Source: Bacteroidaceae bacterium
GTDB lineage: Bacteria > Bacteroidota > Bacteroidia > Bacteroidales > Bacteroidaceae
DNA: 48,308 bases
Reading direction: 5' to 3'
Assembly: GCA_017650105.1 (NCBI GenBank)
Contig: JAGCFO010000020.1
Span: forward strand, 1-48,308
The notes beneath the pieces are model-generated. The model had not been told where the DNA came from, did no database searches, and saw only the letters and a list, made by a program, of their open reading frames with translations. The translations under genes and the position numbers were made by a program. Below, in pieces: positions 44,218-48,308 of this stretch. Position 1 is the stretch's first letter. Every line of letters begins with the position of its first letter.

Positions 44218-46077
44218 TTATTTAATGCCGAGGAGGGCGTTGAAATTCTTGAGTGTATCCAGTACGTTGCAGCGTACATGTATGAAGTGTTCGATGCCTG
44301 CTGCTTTCAGGTCTTCCATGCATGCTGGGGCGCCAGCTACGATGAACATAGCACGTCCGTTGACTGCTTGGAATGCGGGGATAGCATACTCGGCATACTC
44401 GTCGTCGCTCGAGCAAAGCACTACGATGTCGGCTTTGGCCTCCATTGCTGCTTCAACTCCAGCCTCCACTGTGGGGAATCCCAGATTGTCAATTACCTGA
44501 TAGCCGGCGCATGCGAGGAAGTTGCACGAGAACTGAGCGCGTGCCTGACGCATAGCGAGGTTACCAATAGTAAGCATGAAGGCTTTCGGGCGTTTGCCGC
44601 TCTTCTCTGTCTGCAGACGCAGAGCCTCAAAGTCGCTGGCTGCGCGCTGGAAGGTGAGAGCCTCGAAGTCGCTCTCTTCATTCTCGCAGCAGCTCTTGCT
44701 TGTCAACTCGCGAGGTTCCTTGCCGTCGGCGAGCTCGTTGAAGTTAGGATACTGGTTGGTGCCAAGCAGAATCTCCTTGCGTTTGCTGACAGCTTCGTGG
44801 CGAGCCTTTCCGCTGCCGTTGATGACTTCCTGCACCTTGCTGCTTTTAACCTGTGCGAGGAATCCGCCGTCCTTCTCGATGGAGAGGAAGAGGTCCCAAG
44901 CCTGCTTTGCGATACTTACGGTGAGTGTCTCCACATAGTAGGAACCGGCAGCTGGGTCGACAATCTTGTCCATGTGGCTTTCTTCCTTCAGCAGCAGCTG
45001 CTGGTTGCGTGCGATACGCTCGCTAAAGTCATCGGAGGGCTTGAATGCTTTGTCAAACGGATTTGTCGTAATGGAGTCAACGCCTGCGATAGCGGCGCTC
45101 ATGGTCTCAGTCTGCGTGCGCAACAGGTTCACGTAAGCGTCGAACACCGTCATGTTGAACGTTGATGTCTCAGCGTGAGTTCTCATCTTGCATGCGCAGT
45201 CGCACTTAGGTTCATACTGCTTCACAATGTTTGCCCACAACATGCGTGCAGCGCGGAACTTTGCAATCTCGAAGAAGTAGTTCGAGCTGATTCCAAAGTT
45301 GAACTTGATGCTCTTAGCTGCTGTGTCGGCAGGGATGCCAGCCTCAGTCATCAGCTGCATGTACTCATTACCCCATGCGAGAGCGAAACCCAGCTCCTGA
45401 TAGATGTAGGCTCCGGCGTTGCACAAGTCAACGGCGTTAACACCCACGCAGCGATAGCCCTTCAGAGGCTCCATAGCTTTTACAAGTGCCGTGAGGGCAG
45501 GGGTGAAGTCGCCCAAGTCTTTGCCCTTGCGGAGCATCTTGCGCATAGGATCGTAGTTGATGCTACCTTCCATCGTTGCAAGGTCGTAACCCTTCTTGGT
45601 GAAGTAGGCAACGAGAATGTCGGCGAGCTCTGCTGCACGACGTACGCAAGTCTTGAAGTTCAGTTCCACGCAGTCGCAGTGGATACCTTCGAGCAGGGTA
45701 TCGATGAGTTCGGCGCTCAGATCCTTGCCCTTGATGACGAATCCCAGCGAGTCAACGCCTCTGTCTAGCACGTACAGGGCCTTGCTGTTGGTTTCTTTAG
45801 CATCCTCCACGCGGAAGTCCTGACGGACGAACCACTTGTTGTCAGATGTCTTGTTGCCACGCACGAAAGGGAACTCTCCCGGCAGCGAACGTGTGGTAGC
45901 AAGCCCTTCGATATCCTCTAAGCGGTAGAAAGGCTGTACCTTAAATCCCTCATTTGTTCTCCAAACGAGTTTCTTCTCGAAGTCGGCACCCTTCAGGTCG
46001 ACGGTAATCTTTTCCAGCCATTCCTCGGTGCTGGTGGGCGCAAACTCAGCGAAAAGTTTCTCTTTACTGTTTGCCAT
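44218..46077 (-). CDS. mutA: Methylmalonyl-CoA mutase, small subunit
   Basis: The 619-aa partner of the catalytic subunit in the heterodimer. It has the same barrel and cobalamin-like layout but lacks the DxHxxG cobalamin-ligand motif: the matching region reads QVIDNLGFPTVEAGVEA, as expected for the non-catalytic subunit. The N-terminus (TSTEEWLEKITVDLKGADFEKKLVWRT segments) is typical of small subunits. It is the first gene of the mutA-mutB operon. Confidence 0.96.
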   Translation of the reverse strand: MANSKEKLFAEFAPTSTEEWLEKITVDLKGADFEKKLVWRTNEGFKVQPFYRLEDIEGLATTRSLPGEFPFVRGNKTSDNKWFVRQDFRVEDAKETNSKALYVLDRGVDSLGFVIKGKDLSAELIDTLLEGIHCDCVELNFKTCVRRAAELADILVAYFTKKGYDLATMEGSINYDPMRKMLRKGKDLGDFTPALTALVKAMEPLKGYRCVGVNAVDLCNAGAYIYQELGFALAWGNEYMQLMTEAGIPADTAAKSIKFNFGISSNYFFEIAKFRAARMLWANIVKQYEPKCDCACKMRTHAETSTFNMTVFDAYVNLLRTQTETMSAAIAGVDSITTNPFDKAFKPSDDFSERIARNQQLLLKEESHMDKIVDPAAGSYYVETLTVSIAKQAWDLFLSIEKDGGFLAQVKSSKVQEVINGSGKARHEAVSKRKEILLGTNQYPNFNELADGKEPRELTSKSCCENEESDFEALTFQRAASDFEALRLQTEKSGKRPKAFMLTIGNLAMRQARAQFSCNFLACAGYQVIDNLGFPTVEAGVEAAMEAKADIVVLCSSDDEYAEYAIPAFQAVNGRAMFIVAGAPACMEDLKAAGIEHFIHVRCNVLDTLKNFNALLGIK

Positions 46078-46127
46078 AGTTTTTTGAAATAATGAATAAA
46101 AATAAATCTTCTTTCTATTTGGGACTG

Positions 46128-46158
46128 CAAAGATAGTGCAAGCCGAGAGGAAAACAAA
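46128..46158 (-). promoter_or_regulatory. Promoter of mutA-mutB
   Basis: On the - strand TTTG (46155-46158) and TATCTTTG (46128-46135) are 19 nt apart, a full Bacteroidetes -33/-7 match, 51 nt before the mutA ATG. A second stretch with the same 14-mer AAAGATAGTGCAAG occurs at 46214-46227 (last box TATCTTTA), perhaps a duplicated promoter. Confidence 0.8.
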
Positions 46159-46277
46159 ATAAATACTAATTTATTTTTATCCCGAAGCGTCGCCTGTATA
46201 AAACCACAGATTAAAGATAGTGCAAGTTTCTTGTTTTTGTTTCAGTTTTTTACTTCTCTTGTGTTTCTTTTGAAAGA

Positions 46278-46311
46278 AAAGCGACTCCTCCAGCAAAGGA
46301 AGAGTCGCTTT
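46278..46311 (-). terminator. Terminator of the DUF285/dockerin-like gene
   Basis: Arms AAAGCGACTC (46278-46287) and GAGTCGCTTT (46302-46311) form a 10-bp stem. On the - strand the stem is followed by TCTTTC, about 28 nt after the gene's stop. Confidence 0.75.
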
Positions 46312-46338
46312 CATCAAGGTAACGATTTGCCTGTGGGC

Positions 46339-48306
46339 TTAGTTGTTCAGAATGATGCTCACGAGGGCTGTGACGTCGCTCACGTTTACCTCACCATCCG
46401 TATTCACGTCGGCAGCAGTGTTCATAGTAGTATTACCTAGAATCATGCTTACGAGCATCGTGACGTCGCTCACGTTCACTTCACCGTCCATATTCACGTC
46501 GCCCTTCTTGTAGGCAGTCTTAGCGGTGAAGTAGCCTGGATTGGCTATACCGCCGTCGATGTGGGCATAGGCCGCATCCGTAACACCTGCTGAAGCGAAT
46601 GATGTGCCGGCGCCGCCCACCAAGCTGGTGCAATCTCCGAACATGCTCCCTGAGTTTGATGCTGCATTCGTCATGTCCCAGTTGTCGCCCACGTAGATGG
46701 TGGTGAGGGCAGAGCATCCGTAGAACATATATAAGATGGAGTTAACTCTACTCGTGTTGAAACTTGACAGATCTAGTGTGGTGAGGCCGGTGCAGCCATA
46801 GAACATGTGATTCATGAATACGACTTCTTCGGTGTTGAATCCCGTCAGGTCAAGGCTTGTTAAGCTTGAGCATTCAGTGAACATCCCAGTCATTCGGGTC
46901 ACTACGCTGGTGTTGAGATATTCGATACCGTTAATGGTAGCCAAGTTTGTCATACCGCCGAACCAGTTATACGTGCTGTTGGGCCTTGCGTAGGCAAACG
47001 AGGCGTCGAATACCACCTTGGTGACGCTGGCCTTTGTGTTGTCGGTGTACCAGGCAGGATAAATCATGCCGTCGTTCAGGTCGTACACGGTGCCGGTCTT
47101 TTCGTTTGCCTTACCGTCGCAGTAGAAGGTGAGCGTGGTAGTCGAGCTGTCGTAAACGACGTAGGCCTTATAGGAGAGGTAGCCCGGTGTTCCTTCAGCA
47201 TCGACGCGGGCATAGGTCTTGTCGATGTAGCTTGCATTGTACGTCGTGCCGTTACCGCCCACCAGGCCGGTGCAGCCCTTGAACATCTGCGTAGAGGCGG
47301 TGACGGCATCCGTGCTCCAATTCTCGCCTACGTAGATGGTCTTCAGGTTGGTGCAGTTTAAGAACATATAGCTCATGTCTCTGGCATTGCTTATATCCCA
47401 GCTGCTGAGGTCGAGGGATTTCAGCTGACTGCAATCGGAGAAGAAGGAGGAGAAATACGTACTGCCAGCGGCATTCAGGTACTCCAGCCCTTCCACAGAG
47501 TTAAGATTACTCAGCCCTGAGCACCAAAGCCCCCCGTGTATATAAGGGAAATTGGCAACAGAGGGATCGTAGACTACATCGATGACCTCATCGTGATTAA
47601 GTTCATAGAACAAGTAATCTCCAGTTTGATAGCTTTGGCCGCTGAATATTTCATCATGATCTTCCAATGCAGCCTCACGTTGATTCATCAGACCGTCGTA
47701 ATAGTGTGTGAGTGTTCCGAGAGCGGCTTCGAAAATGGCATATTCCTCACGGGAGGAGAGGTAGCCGGGTATTCCTCTTGCGTCGACGCGGGCATAGGTC
47801 TTGTCGATGTTGTTGGTTCCGTCGCATTGCGTGCCGTTCATGCCCTTGAGGCTGGTGCAGTTGGCGAACATGCTGGTGGAGCTGGTGACATTAGTTGTGC
47901 TCCATCCGCTACCCACATAAATGGTCTTCAAGTTGCTGCAGCCGCTGAACGTATAAATCATGTTTTTAACATTTGCGGTGTTCCATTTGCTCAAGTCGAG
48001 TTCGGTGAGGGAGCTGCAGCTGCTGAACATATAGGCAGTGTTGGTGACATTTCCAGTATTCCATCCACTCAGCTCGAGTTCGGTGAGGGACCTGCAGCTG
48101 GAGAACATGTATCGCATGTTAGTGACGTTGCTGGTGTTCCATTTGCTCAGGTCTAGTTCGGTAAGAGACGAGCAGCCAAGGAACATTTGGTACATGCTGG
48201 TGACGTTAGATGTGTCCCATGTGCTTAGGTCGCCCACGCTGGTGAGGGAGCTGCAATTAGTGAACATGGATGAAAAGGTGGTGACATTGTCGGTATGGAG
48301 GTACTC
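46339..48306 (-). CDS. DUF285 (BspA-like) surface repeat protein with dockerin-like C-terminus (5' partial)
   Basis: At least 656 residues; the frame stays open to the window edge (EYLHTDNVTTFSS upstream of the first Met), so the N-terminus is missing. Repeats of about 23-25 residues follow the DUF285 pattern: LDLSKWNTSNVTNMRYMFSSC, in runs broken by longer segments such as TIYVGxxW and ARVDAxGxPGYLS. The last ~65 residues hold two calcium-loop repeats, GDVNMDGEVNVSDV and ADVNTDGEVNVSDV, like a type I dockerin. In Bacteroidales such ends occur on secreted proteins without true cellulosomes. Likely a surface adhesin; anchoring route unclear. Confidence 0.85.
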   Translation of the reverse strand, partial: EYLHTDNVTTFSSMFTNCSSLTSVGDLSTWDTSNVTSMYQMFLGCSSLTELDLSKWNTSNVTNMRYMFSSCRSLTELELSGWNTGNVTNTAYMFSSCSSLTELDLSKWNTANVKNMIYTFSGCSNLKTIYVGSGWSTTNVTSSTSMFANCTSLKGMNGTQCDGTNNIDKTYARVDARGIPGYLSSREEYAIFEAALGTLTHYYDGLMNQREAALEDHDEIFSGQSYQTGDYLFYELNHDEVIDVVYDPSVANFPYIHGGLWCSGLSNLNSVEGLEYLNAAGSTYFSSFFSDCSQLKSLDLSSWDISNARDMSYMFLNCTNLKTIYVGENWSTDAVTASTQMFKGCTGLVGGNGTTYNASYIDKTYARVDAEGTPGYLSYKAYVVYDSSTTTLTFYCDGKANEKTGTVYDLNDGMIYPAWYTDNTKASVTKVVFDASFAYARPNSTYNWFGGMTNLATINGIEYLNTSVVTRMTGMFTECSSLTSLDLTGFNTEEVVFMNHMFYGCTGLTTLDLSSFNTSRVNSILYMFYGCSALTTIYVGDNWDMTNAASNSGSMFGDCTSLVGGAGTSFASAGVTDAAYAHIDGGIANPGYFTAKTAYKKGDVNMDGEVNVSDVTMLVSMILGNTTMNTAADVNTDGEVNVSDVTALVSIILNN

Positions 48307-48308
48307 GA

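Noticed and set aside
44164..45165. 333-aa plus-strand reading frame opposite mutA
   Set aside because: It is a shadow of the mutA coding strand; low-complexity composition follows from the codon use of mutA.
1..48308. tRNA or rRNA genes
   Set aside because: No cloverleaf with CCA-end context or conserved rRNA segment was noticed by eye; a covariance-model search would settle this.

Overview
The window looks like part of a Bacteroidales chromosome, most likely Prevotellaceae-like. The evidence is TAnnTTTG-type promoters instead of strong Shine-Dalgarno sites, several exported proteins ending in type IX secretion (T9SS)-like C-terminal domains, fasciclin/GLUG/BspA-type surface proteins, a two-subunit methylmalonyl-CoA mutase and a serine-type sulfatase. 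The genus is inference; no rRNA or tRNA gene was seen.

Region 1 (1 to about 17,420) is the right-hand, late part of a temperate phage, all on the + strand. It runs: tape measure protein (5' end cut by the window), tail-tip/baseplate-like protein, tail fibre, a 60-aa protein, a 2,236-aa chimeric fibre (Ig-like, LamG-like, CotH-like and BspA leucine-rich-repeat modules), a 127-aa protein, two small membrane proteins (holin candidates), and an Amidase_3 endolysin. A nested inverted-repeat/terminator element follows, then an 80-aa helix-turn-helix-like protein and a small thymidylate-synthase-fold protein. That last protein carries Asp where thymidylate synthase has its dUMP-selecting Asn, which points to dCMP (hydroxymethylation or methylation). 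Three direct repeats at 22-23 bp spacing follow immediately and resemble the transposase-binding sites at the end of a Mu-like phage; host-type DNA starts within about 20 bp. A DNA-modification-type gene at the right end echoes the position of mom in Mu. Two tandem octanucleotide arrays (14 and 9 units) fill consecutive tail-gene junctions.

Region 2 (about 17,420-35,500) is host DNA. A rubredoxin gene (+) faces a peroxidase lipoprotein gene (-) across a long hairpin. A 17-kb run of minus-strand genes then encodes mostly exported or surface proteins, in transcription order: two tandemly duplicated fasciclin lipoproteins, a 1,624-aa GLUG-repeat protein, a GH31 glycosidase with a SusE/F-like tail, a CotH/discoidin protein, a sulfatase, a 57-aa winged-helix-like protein and the peroxidase. 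The set suggests surface glycan attachment and degradation, although no SusC/SusD pair is in the window. A C_GCAxxG_C_C protein lies upstream.

Region 3 (35,500-48,308) holds a + strand group (LptF/LptG-type permease, class I aminotransferase, small outer-membrane beta-barrel) and a - strand group (ABC-F ATPase, mutB, mutA, and a DUF285/BspA-like surface protein with a dockerin-like C-terminus, cut by the window edge). Intergenic gaps carry a host family of short repeats centred on palindromes such as ATATCGCGATAT. The phage right junction appears to lie in or beside one of these.
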